NCBI GenBank assembly: GCA_965223485.1
Contig: OZ244993.1
Coordinates: 496,001-560,000, forward strand
Direction of reading: 5' to 3'
DNA length: 64,000 bases
Source: VXPQ01 sp965223485
GTDB taxonomy: Bacteria > Bacteroidota > Rhodothermia > Rhodothermales > VXPQ01
The translations under genes and the position numbers were made by a program. This document shows, piece by piece, positions 9,245-18,869 of the stretch (position 1 is the stretch's first letter; each line of letters starts with the position of its first letter). Under the pieces are notes generated by a model that searched no databases, was not told the origin of the DNA, and saw only the letters and a list, made by a program, of their open reading frames with translations.

Positions 9245-10381
9245 ATGAACGTCAAGATGGCGGATCTGCGCGGTCAATACGAAATGATCGCACCCGAAAT
9301 CGACAAGGCCATCCAGTCGGTCCTGGAGCACACGGCCTTCATACGGGGCCGGGAAGTGGATGAACTGGAATCCGAACTGGCCGACTACCTCGACGTATCG
9401 CATGTCCTCGGCGTCGCAAACGGAACCGACGCCCTGCAAATCGCCATGATGTCTCTCGGCGTCCAGCCCGGGGATGAAATCATCACCTCTGCATTCACTT
9501 TCATTGCAACGGCCGAGGCAGCAGCCTTGCTGGGCGCAACACCCGTCTTCGCCGACATCAACCCCCGAACCTTCAACATCGACCCCGGATGCATCGAGGC
9601 GTTGATCACGCCGCGTACGAAAGCCATCGTTCCGATACACCTGTTCGGTCAGCCGGCGGATATGGCGCCCATCATGGAAATCGCCCACAGGCATGGGCTG
9701 GGCGTCATCGAGGACAATGCACAGGCCATCGGCGCGGAATACCGAGGCAAAAAAACCGGATGCATCGGCAACATCGGGTGCCTTTCCTTCTTCCCCACCA
9801 AAAACCTGGGGTGCTACGGGGACGGAGGAGCGATATTGACCAACGACGCAGCCTTGTACAAAAAGGCCCGCATGACGTCAAACCATGGCGCCGAACGAAA
9901 ATACTACAACGAAACCGTCGGTATGAATAGCCGGCTCGACACAATCCAGGCCGCCATTCTGAAGGTCAAACTTCGACATCTCGACACATGCCATGCCCGC
10001 CGTCGACAGGCTGCACAGGTCTACGACACCCTGTTCGACAGCCATCCATTTATTACGACACCGCATCATGCCCCCGATCGGACGCATGTATATCACCAAT
10101 ACACGCTCCGTATCTCCGAGGAATTGCCCGGAAAAAGAGATGGCCTTGCCGCACATCTGAAAGAGCACCGCATCCCACACGCGATATACTACCCCGTACC
10201 TCTCCAGAACCTTCCCGTTTTTGCAAGCGGCGGCTGCCGGAAAGGCCCCCTCGACGAGACAGAAAAAGCTTCCCGCGAAGTGCTCTCCCTCCCCATGCAT
10301 CCCCTGCTCACGGAACCCGAGCAGCAATACATTGCAGATAACATCATGCAATACTTCGACCGTGTCATATCGACCGGCTGA
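9245..10381 (+). CDS. DegT/DnrJ/EryC1/StrS-family PLP aminotransferase, WbpE-like
   Basis: 378-residue sugar aminotransferase. The PLP-binding Lys lies in SFFPTKNLGCYGDGGA. ANGTDAL, the Asp of VIEDNAQAIGA and the C-terminal HYPxPL-like YYPVPLQNLP are all in place. Overall composition is very like WbpE, which transfers an amino group from glutamate to the 3-keto position of UDP-2-acetamido-3-keto-glucuronate. It is paired with the WbpD-like gene and faces the run containing wbpA-like and wbpB-like genes. Other 3-aminotransferases of this superfamily cannot be excluded, but the four-gene context strengthens the assignment. Confidence 0.88.
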   Translation: MNVKMADLRGQYEMIAPEIDKAIQSVLEHTAFIRGREVDELESELADYLDVSHVLGVANGTDALQIAMMSLGVQPGDEIITSAFTFIATAEAAALLGATPVFADINPRTFNIDPGCIEALITPRTKAIVPIHLFGQPADMAPIMEIAHRHGLGVIEDNAQAIGAEYRGKKTGCIGNIGCLSFFPTKNLGCYGDGGAILTNDAALYKKARMTSNHGAERKYYNETVGMNSRLDTIQAAILKVKLRHLDTCHARRRQAAQVYDTLFDSHPFITTPHHAPDRTHVYHQYTLRISEELPGKRDGLAAHLKEHRIPHAIYYPVPLQNLPVFASGGCRKGPLDETEKASREVLSLPMHPLLTEPEQQYIADNIMQYFDRVISTG

Positions 10382-10431
10382 AACCGAGCAGAAAAACTAC
10401 GGACAGAATCACAGCAAATCCCGTTGCTTGC

Positions 10432-12615
10432 TTATCGAAGCGCCATGATGCTCCAGGTCCGGATTTTTTCTTCGAACTTCAGGCGGACAATATAGAGACC
10501 GGGCGCAACCCCCTGCCCGGAAGTATCACACCCGTCCCATTCAAACCCGGAATGTTCGATACGCGTACGGAAGACACGCCTGCCGAGCATATCGAAGATC
10601 TCTGCTTCTGTGCCAGGGGATAACGAGGGAATGCGCAGTATGTCACTACAGACATGGAATGGATTCGGATACGGCGGCTTTGCATCCGTATCCGGACTGG
10701 ACTCGGCGGGGGGAAGCAATGTGGGGGGGCGTTCCTGGACCACAATCCGGTTGCGGGCCTTGTCAATCAGGGTAGCGTAACGCGGCGAATCCACCGGACC
10801 CGACAGGACGATATCCATAACTCCGGCCTCCAGCGCCTCCCCGTCCGAAACATACCCCACGATACGGACCTCGCCCCTCATCTCGTCATAACCGCTTCCC
10901 AACACGACCCGGCTGTCCGTAGAAACATACACCGAGGCGCCTGGCGCCGGGGAAGGCGCAATAAACTGGAAGCCCCGCATGGAGGTATCGTATTGCAGCC
11001 TTAGCACGTACTTGCCTCCCCCCTCATCGATACGTTCCACGTGCGCCATGGCGTCCCCTGTTTTACCTGTCGGTACTGTGTCCATCGGAAGAAATACATC
11101 ATCGGGCCACTGACCCCGCATAACCGCTTGCGACAGCACGGTCAAATCACGTACGTCGAGCGCATCGTCTCCTGCGGGAAACGGAAAGAGATCCACGGCG
11201 GCCACTTGCATAGGCGTGGCCGTCAGCCGCGCCAATACGAAGTCGATGGCATGCACAATGTCCATGACATCAACGGAGCCGTCACCCTCGGCGTCGCCGC
11301 GGCCACCGTGGCCCTTTCCGGTTATCGATACGATGGCCGGAGAATTATCCCCGTTATGTTCGAAGAAAATCATGGCCTGTTGATGCCCAAAAGCCGTATT
11401 CGATGGAGCAAACGTCGCATACACATCCATGCTGTCACCTGGCGCCACCATACCGGAACGCGGACGCACGGTAAAAAGCGGATTATCGCTCGTTATGTTT
11501 GTCACATGCAGATCCGCTTGATCGGCAGTGTTTTTCACCCGAACCAGCACGCTATCAGACGCTCCCGCGTTGACATCGCCCACATCGAAAACCGCAGAAG
11601 AAACACTGAACACGGGCACCGGGGGGCGCACGGTGAGCACATATTTTGCAGCCCCGATCGCAATACCCGCATCGGCGCCATCCGATACTGCCTGTGCCCC
11701 CACCACGTTCGACAAAACAAGCGTATCGTTTTGAGAGACGGTTACCGCATCGGCGCGGAGTTGCAGAGTAACAAGAGGATCATATCGTCCCGATGGCAAG
11801 GAAGAAATCCCTTGCCCCAGCAACACGACCCTCAGGTTGCTTCCCGATGCATCGTATCGCAAGGTCCAGGATACGTTGTCGGACACTGCATCGCCGCGTG
11901 CGATATCCCCGAGGCGCAGCTTGCCAAGTAGCCAGCGCACATCGAACTGGATTCCCGTTACACCAGGAAGCGCTGTCAGATCAAGCGAGAGCGGTACATC
12001 TATGGTGTGATCTCCGGATCCGGATATAAGACTTCCGCTCCTTTCACTAAATTGCAAAGTGCCGCTGGCGATACCGGCCGTGGCGTATGCTATCACTCGT
12101 ATATCGTCGATACGGAGATTGCCGGAACTACCCGCCCTGAGCCCCTCGAAACGAAGCACCACGCTGGATTGATCGAGGAGAGACGACGGCAACGGTACAG
12201 AAACATCGCGGTAGCTTGATGTTGCCACCGGTACAGCCGTCCCCACTCCAAGCACGATGATCGGGAACGTGACTCCGCCATCGATGGAGGCCGTTATACG
12301 CAGGTTGGCGCGATCGTAGGAGCTGGTCCGGCGAATCGAATACGTTAGCGTAGCGAGCCCGGCCCCGCTCAGGCTGAAGCCGGGCGTGACAGCGTACGTG
12401 GCGCTCGAACCACTATGCTCCAGGTTATTCCCCCCCGAACCGGAAGAGGGGGTTGTAGTACCGGTCTTCCATCCATTCCCCAGCGTCCACCCGGCCGGAC
12501 CGGCTGGCGGTATCGCTCCGGTAAAATCCTCTTCAAAAGCGGTCGTCTGTGCATATCCGGCGGCCACGGGCAACAGCAGCCAGAAAAAAGAAAATAAAAC
12601 GATTGAAGCAGGCAT
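10432..12615 (-). CDS. Secreted multidomain protein with cohesin-like and dockerin-like modules and a T9SS-type C-terminal domain
   Basis: 727 residues. A signal peptide ends around AGYAQ (residue ~22). Domains as read: a jelly-roll-like segment (~25-175, with DFTG...GWTLGNGW and WTLG-type strands); a cohesin-like beta domain (~180-330, FDVRWLLGKLRLGDI); an ASPM/SPD-2/hydin-like Ig domain (~335-435, FDVGDVNAGASDSV); a dockerin-like pair of calcium loops (~437-510, GDAEGDGSVDVMDIVHAIDF then DDALDVRDLTVLSQAV); and a sorting domain at the end (YPNPFH, EIFDMLGRRV, GLYIVRL). Such proteins are exported across the outer membrane by type IX secretion and anchored at the cell surface. It is the last gene of the minus-strand sugar run and may not share its transcript (186-base gap). 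Function unknown; adhesion or carbohydrate binding is an inference. Confidence 0.8.
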   Translation of the reverse strand: MPASIVLFSFFWLLLPVAAGYAQTTAFEEDFTGAIPPAGPAGWTLGNGWKTGTTTPSSGSGGNNLEHSGSSATYAVTPGFSLSGAGLATLTYSIRRTSSYDRANLRITASIDGGVTFPIIVLGVGTAVPVATSSYRDVSVPLPSSLLDQSSVVLRFEGLRAGSSGNLRIDDIRVIAYATAGIASGTLQFSERSGSLISGSGDHTIDVPLSLDLTALPGVTGIQFDVRWLLGKLRLGDIARGDAVSDNVSWTLRYDASGSNLRVVLLGQGISSLPSGRYDPLVTLQLRADAVTVSQNDTLVLSNVVGAQAVSDGADAGIAIGAAKYVLTVRPPVPVFSVSSAVFDVGDVNAGASDSVLVRVKNTADQADLHVTNITSDNPLFTVRPRSGMVAPGDSMDVYATFAPSNTAFGHQQAMIFFEHNGDNSPAIVSITGKGHGGRGDAEGDGSVDVMDIVHAIDFVLARLTATPMQVAAVDLFPFPAGDDALDVRDLTVLSQAVMRGQWPDDVFLPMDTVPTGKTGDAMAHVERIDEGGGKYVLRLQYDTSMRGFQFIAPSPAPGASVYVSTDSRVVLGSGYDEMRGEVRIVGYVSDGEALEAGVMDIVLSGPVDSPRYATLIDKARNRIVVQERPPTLLPPAESSPDTDAKPPYPNPFHVCSDILRIPSLSPGTEAEIFDMLGRRVFRTRIEHSGFEWDGCDTSGQGVAPGLYIVRLKFEEKIRTWSIMALR

Positions 12616-12801
12616 GATGGATGATGCGCGACATCTCCGATGTGCGCCGTGTCAGATGAGACATGAAAAGCAGCCCATGGCCACAGACCATACGACCACC
12701 GCATTCCGCCCATAGACACCCAACCTGCACAGATGTAACCCCTGCCCCCGGAACTTCTTCTGAACAATTTTTTGCTGTCTCTACAGTACCCGGAAGCGCC
12801 G

Positions 12802-14220
12802 CTAAAAATCCCCTCCCCCCAGTAGCATGATTTTCTCCCGGTCGCAAACAATATTCTTCAGGGCGTTCCGCGTATCCACAATGCACCGGGCATGTTCGGC
12901 GATATCCGCATACGGAAATGCACTGTGATCCGTGACGATGACAACGACATCGAAAGATCGGAGCGTCTCCTCGGTAAGTGCAACGGATGCCAGCCGAAGC
13001 CCTGCGCCGGGTGCATCAAGCTCTGGAACATGCGGATCACTATAGGCAAAGTGCGTCACGCCGCGCCGGGACAATAATTCCATAATGCGGAGCGCCGGCG
13101 AGTGCCTGGTGTCCGAAACATTTCGCTTGAATGCCACGCCAAGCACAAGCACCCTGGCATCAGACAACTGTACAGGCTGCCTGGCGACAGCCCGCATTAC
13201 TGCTTCCACCACATAATGCGGCATCGTCTCGTTGATCCTTGCCGAAAGCGTGATAAAGGCTGTCTCGAAGTCATGGCGTCTTGCCAGCCAGGACAAGTAA
13301 TACGGATCCACGGGAATACAATGGCCGCCCAGGCCGGGACCGGGGAAAAAGGGCATGAATCCGAAGGGTTTGGTGGCAGCCGCCTCTACCACCTCCCAGA
13401 CCGAAATGTCGCCCATCCGGTCGCACAATTGCGCCAACTCGTTCAAGAGTGCAATATTGACGGAACGAAAGATGTTTTCCAGCAATTTCTCCATCTCGGC
13501 CACTCTCGGCGAAGAAACCGGATGCACCTGTTCGCATACCTGCTTCATGGCCAGCATGGCCAGTTGCGTACAGGTCCCGGTAACGCCCCCTACTACTACC
13601 GGGGTGTTCGCAGTGGCGAACTGCCTGTTTCCAGGATCGATTCGCTCGGGAGAAAACGCCAGGAAATAATCGCGGCCCGCAACAAAACCATCCGCCACAC
13701 CCGCCCCCTTACCCTGTTGCTCCAGCAAGGGCTGTACTAATTCCTCCGTGGTTCCGGGATACGTAGTGCTTTTCAATACGATCAACTGCCCTTTGCAAAG
13801 GTGTTCCGCCAATGCGCCCGCCGCCGACTCGATATGTCTCATTTCGGGGTTTTTTGCCGTAGTGACCGGCGTAGGCACACAGATAAACACGACATCCGCT
13901 TCACCGGCTCTCGAAAAATCGGTACACACCTCTAACATTCCTTCCCGAATAACCCTGCGCAATACGTCCACGGACGTTCCTTCAATCGAAGGATCTCCAG
14001 CGACAACCTGGTGCACACGCTCAGGATCCAGGTCGATGCCGATCGTCCGGAATCCGCGCCCGGCAAATTCTACGGCGAGCGGAAGCCCTACATAGCCCAG
14101 GCCGGCGACGCTGATAATCGCCTGTTTTGAGGAAATTTTTTCCGCCAGTTCACGTGCAACGCCTGTAAAAAACGTCGCGTCGGAATGGGGCGCTTCCGCA
14201 TTTGATGCCTGATTATCCAT
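12802..14220 (-). CDS. wbpA: UDP-N-acetyl-D-glucosamine 6-dehydrogenase, WbpA-like
   Basis: 472-residue NAD-dependent nucleotide-sugar dehydrogenase oxidising C6 of a UDP-sugar in two steps to the uronate. The Rossmann motif GLGYVGLPLAVEF lies near residue 40, VFICVPTP and KSTTYPGTTEE in the NAD domain, and the catalytic Cys in GPGLGGHCIPVDPYYLSW. This signature (GGHCIPVDP rather than GGSCFPKD) is that of the UDP-GlcNAc/UDP-ManNAc dehydrogenase branch, separating it from the ugd in the same operon. WbpB, D and E homologues nearby favour UDP-GlcNAc as substrate. WecC-type UDP-ManNAc dehydrogenase is the alternative. Confidence 0.88.
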   Translation of the reverse strand: MDNQASNAEAPHSDATFFTGVARELAEKISSKQAIISVAGLGYVGLPLAVEFAGRGFRTIGIDLDPERVHQVVAGDPSIEGTSVDVLRRVIREGMLEVCTDFSRAGEADVVFICVPTPVTTAKNPEMRHIESAAGALAEHLCKGQLIVLKSTTYPGTTEELVQPLLEQQGKGAGVADGFVAGRDYFLAFSPERIDPGNRQFATANTPVVVGGVTGTCTQLAMLAMKQVCEQVHPVSSPRVAEMEKLLENIFRSVNIALLNELAQLCDRMGDISVWEVVEAAATKPFGFMPFFPGPGLGGHCIPVDPYYLSWLARRHDFETAFITLSARINETMPHYVVEAVMRAVARQPVQLSDARVLVLGVAFKRNVSDTRHSPALRIMELLSRRGVTHFAYSDPHVPELDAPGAGLRLASVALTEETLRSFDVVVIVTDHSAFPYADIAEHARCIVDTRNALKNIVCDREKIMLLGGGDF

Positions 14221-14290
14221 ACTGTGTTACAATAACGTGAAACGAACGAGGAATACCTGTAGCCCGCATAAGCAATATCCTCGCAGGACA

Positions 14291-15265
14291 CTAATCCATC
14301 CGAAGAGTCCGGGCCCAATCGCGATGCTCGATATACCATGCGACCAAACGACTTGCCCCCTCCGCAAAGTTAATCTGTGGAGTCCATCCAAGCAGGGCGC
14401 TCGCTTTTGAGATGTTCGCCCAGGTGGCGGGCACATCGGCTTTGTGCCGGGCTGCAAAAACAAGATTGGCCTCCTTGCCCAGAAGCTCCTCAAACGTATG
14501 AATAACATCCAGTAATACGATCGGCTGGTCGGAGCCGAGGTTGAACACGTCGTATCCCACCTGTGCAAGGGCCAGAATAGTGCCGCGGGCCACATCGTCG
14601 ATGTACGTAAAATCCCGCGACTGCCTGCCGTCTCCGTAGACGGTCAGAGGTTGTTCCTCCGCAATCCAGCGAACAAAACGAAGGGGCGCCATATCCGGCC
14701 GGCCGGCCGGCCCGTATACCGTAAAATATCGCAAGACAGTGATATCCATGTCGTGCAAACAATGATAGGTATGGCACAGTGACTCCGCTGCCTTTTTCGA
14801 AGCAGCATAAGGAGACAAAAGCCGATCCGTCGGCTGGTTTTCACGGCAAGGCGTCTTCGTCGCGGCGCCGTACACAGCAGATGTCGAGGCCTGCACGAAT
14901 TTCCCCACGCCGAACGTCCTGCAGCATTCCAGCAGCGTCAGCGTGCCCTCGACATTGGTCTTTATATACAGATGGGGATCCGCAACGGACTGCCGAACAC
15001 CTGCCCGTGCAGCCAGATTGATCGCTGCATCAAAAGATACTCCCTCAAACACCTGCTCCCGAAGCGCATCCCGGTTGCACATGTCCAGTTCGCGAAAAAC
15101 GAATCCCGGGCAACGCAGGCGCTGTAGCCGCCATTGTTTCAAACGCACATCGTACGCATCGTTGAGGTTATCGAGCCCTGTAACCGTATGCCCATCGTCG
15201 AGCAGTAACTCAACCACCTTCGATGCAATGAACCCGGCAGCACCTGTTACGAGATAATGGCCCAT
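14291..15265 (-). CDS. SDR-family nucleotide-sugar epimerase, UDP-glucuronate 4-epimerase-like
   Basis: 324 residues of the extended short-chain dehydrogenase family. It shows the NAD motif TGAAGFIASKV, Ser in STSAVYG and the catalytic Tyr/Lys pair YAASK. The segment TVYGPAGRPDMAPLRF is typical of UDP-glucuronate 4-epimerases (CapI/GAE/LpsL group), which convert UDP-glucuronate to UDP-galacturonate. The ugd gene two positions upstream in the same run makes UDP-glucuronate, so the two fit one branch. UDP-GlcNAc or UDP-Glc 4-epimerase activity is possible. Confidence 0.83.
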   Translation of the reverse strand: MGHYLVTGAAGFIASKVVELLLDDGHTVTGLDNLNDAYDVRLKQWRLQRLRCPGFVFRELDMCNRDALREQVFEGVSFDAAINLAARAGVRQSVADPHLYIKTNVEGTLTLLECCRTFGVGKFVQASTSAVYGAATKTPCRENQPTDRLLSPYAASKKAAESLCHTYHCLHDMDITVLRYFTVYGPAGRPDMAPLRFVRWIAEEQPLTVYGDGRQSRDFTYIDDVARGTILALAQVGYDVFNLGSDQPIVLLDVIHTFEELLGKEANLVFAARHKADVPATWANISKASALLGWTPQINFAEGASRLVAWYIEHRDWARTLRMD

Positions 15266-15325
15266 GCTTTAATGCAAACCGGTGATCAGGACGTATGTGC
15301 AGCAACTCGAGAGACGATGCACCTG

Positions 15326-16402
15326 TTACCCGTTTTGTCCCACTGCACTCCCCTGGTCCTTGCCCACTAACGCAAGGTCGTGTTCCACCATCTCCTCGAT
15401 CATTTCCTGTACCGAGTAGCGAGGGACCCACCCCAGCTTTTCGCGTGCCTTGGAGGCGTCCCCCTGCAGAAAATTGACTTCGGCGGGACGAAAGAAATGC
15501 GGATCGACTTCCACGATCAAAGCACCGGTCTTTCTGTCGTATCCTTTTTCTTCCACGCCCTCCCCTTCCCAACGAAGGTCGATACCCGTGTAGCCAAAAG
15601 CCATTTCACACACCTGACGCACCGTATGAATCTTACCCGTGGCCACGACGAAGTCTTCCGGTTCATCCTGCTGGAGAATGCGCCATATTGCATCCACATA
15701 ATCTTTCGCATGCCCCCAATCCCGACGAGCCTCCAGATTGCCGAGGTACAGCCGGTCGTCGACGCCGAACGCGATGCGCGCCGCCGCTCGCGTGACCTTA
15801 CGGGTCACGAACATCTCGCCGCGCCGCGGACTCTCATGGTTGAACAGGACGCCGTTGCAAGCATACATGCCATATGCCTCCCTGTAATTCACGGTGATCC
15901 AATAGGCATATAACTTGGACACCCCATATGGACTACGAGGATGAAACGGCGTGTTCTCGTTCTGGGGAATTTCCGTTACCTGACCGAAAAGTTCAGAGGT
16001 GGACGCCTGGTAGAACCGGACGTGATCACCCATCCCAAGCAGGCGAATCGCTTCGAGCAAACGCAACGTCCCCAGCGCATCCACGTCCGTAGTGTATTCC
16101 GGGGTTTCAAAGCTCACCTGTACATGGCTTTGGGCAGCAAGATTGTAGACCTCGTCCGGCTGTACCGAACGAACGATATGGGTAAGCCGCGTCGAATCCG
16201 CCATATCCCCATGGTGCAAAATCAACCCCTTGGGCCGCGCGGACGTATCCTTGATCAAGTGATCGATTCGCTGCGTATTGGGACGACTGAGGCGTCGCCG
16301 GAGACCGTGCACCTCGTACCCCTTCTCAAGAAGTAATTCGGCAAGATACGCCCCGTCCTGGCCGGTAATACCCGTGACAAAGGCTTTTTTCGCTGTAGAC
16401 AT
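15326..16402 (-). CDS. gmd: GDP-mannose 4,6-dehydratase
   Basis: 358 residues. Start 16402 is chosen because the NADP-binding motif TGITGQDGAYLAELL must lie within the first ~25 residues; the frame continues upstream into the ugd 3' end without homology. Family hallmarks are YQASTSELFG, the catalytic YGVSK and FNHESPRRGEMFVTRK. The enzyme dehydrates GDP-D-mannose to GDP-4-keto-6-deoxymannose, the first committed step to GDP-L-fucose. Its partner fcl and the GDP-mannose synthase manC lie at the head of the same locus. Roughly the last 15 residues look unconserved. Confidence 0.95.
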   Translation of the reverse strand: MSTAKKAFVTGITGQDGAYLAELLLEKGYEVHGLRRRLSRPNTQRIDHLIKDTSARPKGLILHHGDMADSTRLTHIVRSVQPDEVYNLAAQSHVQVSFETPEYTTDVDALGTLRLLEAIRLLGMGDHVRFYQASTSELFGQVTEIPQNENTPFHPRSPYGVSKLYAYWITVNYREAYGMYACNGVLFNHESPRRGEMFVTRKVTRAAARIAFGVDDRLYLGNLEARRDWGHAKDYVDAIWRILQQDEPEDFVVATGKIHTVRQVCEMAFGYTGIDLRWEGEGVEEKGYDRKTGALIVEVDPHFFRPAEVNFLQGDASKAREKLGWVPRYSVQEMIEEMVEHDLALVGKDQGSAVGQNG

Positions 16403-16451
16403 ACGTTGTTCTTTGGGTACTGGAAAGTGAAAGCCGGCGGTGACCCGCTCG

Positions 16452-17843
16452 TTATGGAGCATTTCGGACGGCTGCATCGCGGACCGGAACGTGCGGCCTG
16501 CCAATGCTAAAATAATCGAATCCGATTTCCGCCATCCGTTTCGGGTCGTAGACGTTGCGGCCATCGAAAATGACCGGTTGCTTCATGCATTTCTTCATTC
16601 TTTCGAAATCCGGGCGCCTGAATTCGTGCCATTCGGTACACACGACAAGTGCATCAGCCCCCAGAAGCACCTCATACATGTCCCGTGCGTATTGCACGGT
16701 GTCGCCCAGACTTTGCCGTGCCGCATCTATAGCTTCCGGATCGAATGCCCGAATACGCGCACCGTCTGCAAGCAGTTTGCGGATCACTACATGCGATGGC
16801 GCCTCGCGCACATCGTCGGTGTTCGGCTTGAACGAAAGCCCCCAGACCGCGATCGTCCGTCCGGCAAGCGGTTCTCCAGAGGAGAGCACATCCAGATCCT
16901 TTGCAAAATAAGTGCGCACGTGCTCCGCAGTCATTCCACGCTGGCGCTCATTCACCTGTGTCACTGCGCGCAAGATGCGGAAATCATACGAATGTTCTTC
17001 CGCCGTATGGCTTAACGCATGAATGTCCTTGGGAAAACAACTTCCTCCGAACCCGATTCCGGCATACAGAAAGTGCTTCCCGATACGGTTGTCCGCCCCA
17101 ATCCCCGCACGAATATGGTCGACGTTGGCCCCAACCCGCTCGCACAGATTCGCAATTTCATTCATAAACGTGATCTTGGTCGCAAGAAAAGCATTTGCTG
17201 CATATTTCGTCAGTTCCGCCGAACGTTCGTCCATCACCATAATGGGATTGCCCTGGCGCACGAAGGGTTCGTAGATCAGGACCAGCGTCTCGGCCGCTTT
17301 TTTGGAGGACGTACCGATCACCACACGATCAGGCTTCATGAAATCCTCAACCGCTGCACCTTCGCGCAAAAACTCCGGGTTCGACACCACATCGAAATCC
17401 ATGCCGGGAACCAGCCCTCCAGCCATAAGGGTCTCTCGCGTACGATCCGCCGTGCCGACCGGCACCGTGCTCTTGTTCACAATGATCTTGTACGTTCGAG
17501 GCGAAGCCTTGCGAAGCAATGCGGCAATATCGGTCGCTACGTCGAGAACATATGAAAGGTCAGCAGAGCCGTCTTCATTCGGAGGTGTCGGAAGAGCCAG
17601 GAAAATCACGTCGCATCCGCACACCGCTTCTTCAAGGTCCAGCGTGAAGCGAAGACGCCCCTCGCGGATGTTCCGTTCGAAAAAGATTTCCAGGCCGGGT
17701 TCGAAAATCGTAATGCGCCCTGCACGGAGTTGCGCCACCTTCTGCGCATCGACATCGACACAAATGACGTCGTTGCCCATCTCCGCAAAACACGTACCTG
17801 TTACCAGGCCCACATACCCCGTACCGATTACTCCAAGTTTCAC
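16452..17843 (-). CDS. ugd: UDP-glucose 6-dehydrogenase
   Basis: 463-residue enzyme oxidising UDP-glucose to UDP-glucuronate with 2 NAD+. The start MKLGVIGTGYVGLVTGTCFAE, FLALPTPP, KSTVPVGT, the catalytic Cys in GFGGSCFPKDIHAL, and SFKPNTDDVREAPS are all canonical. Translation appears to begin at GTG (17843), whose first G is the last base of the preceding wbpB-like stop codon TAG, so the two genes overlap by one base and are probably translationally coupled. UDP-glucuronate can feed the 4-epimerase in the same run. Confidence 0.95.
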   Translation of the reverse strand: MKLGVIGTGYVGLVTGTCFAEMGNDVICVDVDAQKVAQLRAGRITIFEPGLEIFFERNIREGRLRFTLDLEEAVCGCDVIFLALPTPPNEDGSADLSYVLDVATDIAALLRKASPRTYKIIVNKSTVPVGTADRTRETLMAGGLVPGMDFDVVSNPEFLREGAAVEDFMKPDRVVIGTSSKKAAETLVLIYEPFVRQGNPIMVMDERSAELTKYAANAFLATKITFMNEIANLCERVGANVDHIRAGIGADNRIGKHFLYAGIGFGGSCFPKDIHALSHTAEEHSYDFRILRAVTQVNERQRGMTAEHVRTYFAKDLDVLSSGEPLAGRTIAVWGLSFKPNTDDVREAPSHVVIRKLLADGARIRAFDPEAIDAARQSLGDTVQYARDMYEVLLGADALVVCTEWHEFRRPDFERMKKCMKQPVIFDGRNVYDPKRMAEIGFDYFSIGRPHVPVRDAAVRNAP

Positions 17844-18832
17844 TACGTTTGCCGCGTATGGCGTACTCGTTCTCGTGATTCCGACGATTTGAAACCGACA
17901 GACATCGGATGTGCATCACCCAAAGATAGCTTCACGGGCTTGACCAACCGGATGGCGTCCGCCAATTCAATCGCAGGTCGAATGTCTGCAATCCGAAAAC
18001 CGTGCCCCGCAAGAGTCTCTTCGTACACACGCGTATGCAGGTCATCGAATCTGTTGGAAAACTCAACCTCGCTGCCATCGACCTCGATGGATCGGTACGT
18101 TCGCTGCCGGTCCCTGACCTCATCCGGTATATCGCGCTCGTCTATCGACAGAAACCATTGCACATCCGCGTTCTTCAGCGCCAGCAGGCCACCAACACGC
18201 TGCGGTTCCATAATGTGAATGCGGTGCCCTTCGACACCGCCGAACAACCACATCAGCAAATCGAAAAAATGAATTCCGATGTTCATCGCGATACCGCCGG
18301 ACCTCTCATCATCGCCTTTCCATGAATACCGATACCAGGTGCCGCGTGAAGTGACATAGGTAAGACGTACACTGTGCCGGCGATCGGTTTGCTGTTGCAG
18401 CCGTGCACGCAAGGCCAGAATATCCGGGTGCAGGCGCAATTGAAGTACGGTATACACCGTTCCGGGATGTTCTTCTTCGAATTTTTGCAAATAATCAAGG
18501 TTGGACGGCTTCAGAACAAGCGGCTTTTCGCAGAGTGCGTTGGCGCCCAGACGCAAGGCAAGACGAATATGTGCATCATGCAAATGGTTCGGCGAACAGA
18601 TGGAGAGGTAATGCAGTTGCCGAGACGCCTTTTCTCGCCGAAGTTTTTCGAGATGACGATCGAATCGCTCTATCTCGGTAAAAAAAGCGGCGGACGGAAA
18701 ATACCGATCAAGGATACCCACTGAATCGTGCGGATCGATGGCGGCCAGTAGATGGTTACCCGTATCCTTTACGGCTTTCAAATGCCGTGGGGCGATATAA
18801 CCGGCCACGCCGGTGATAGCAAAGTTGTGCAT
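17843..18832 (-). CDS. wbpB: Gfo/Idh/MocA-family oxidoreductase, WbpB-like UDP-GlcNAcA 3-dehydrogenase
   Basis: 329 residues. The opening NFAITGVAGYIAPRH, followed by SICSPNHLHDAHI, ALCEKPLVL, LQLRLHP, TYVTSRGTWY and the NIGIHFFDLL substrate motif, reads like WbpB/WlbA, the NAD-dependent enzyme that oxidises C3 of UDP-GlcNAc uronate. The product is the substrate of the WbpE-like aminotransferase. The gene lies between the GH16 remnant (37-base gap) and ugd (one-base overlap). The whole-length pattern, rather than only the Rossmann fold, supports the specific call. Confidence 0.87.
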   Translation of the reverse strand: MHNFAITGVAGYIAPRHLKAVKDTGNHLLAAIDPHDSVGILDRYFPSAAFFTEIERFDRHLEKLRREKASRQLHYLSICSPNHLHDAHIRLALRLGANALCEKPLVLKPSNLDYLQKFEEEHPGTVYTVLQLRLHPDILALRARLQQQTDRRHSVRLTYVTSRGTWYRYSWKGDDERSGGIAMNIGIHFFDLLMWLFGGVEGHRIHIMEPQRVGGLLALKNADVQWFLSIDERDIPDEVRDRQRTYRSIEVDGSEVEFSNRFDDLHTRVYEETLAGHGFRIADIRPAIELADAIRLVKPVKLSLGDAHPMSVGFKSSESRERVRHTRQT

Positions 18833-18869
18833 AAAAACGTAGGGGGAACGAAAAACCGGAACGCGTGCA

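Noticed and set aside
14695..14712. GGCCGGCCGGCCGG-type run inside the epimerase gene, considered as a regulatory repeat
   Set aside because: It encodes the conserved GPAGRPDMAP segment of the epimerase and needs no other explanation.
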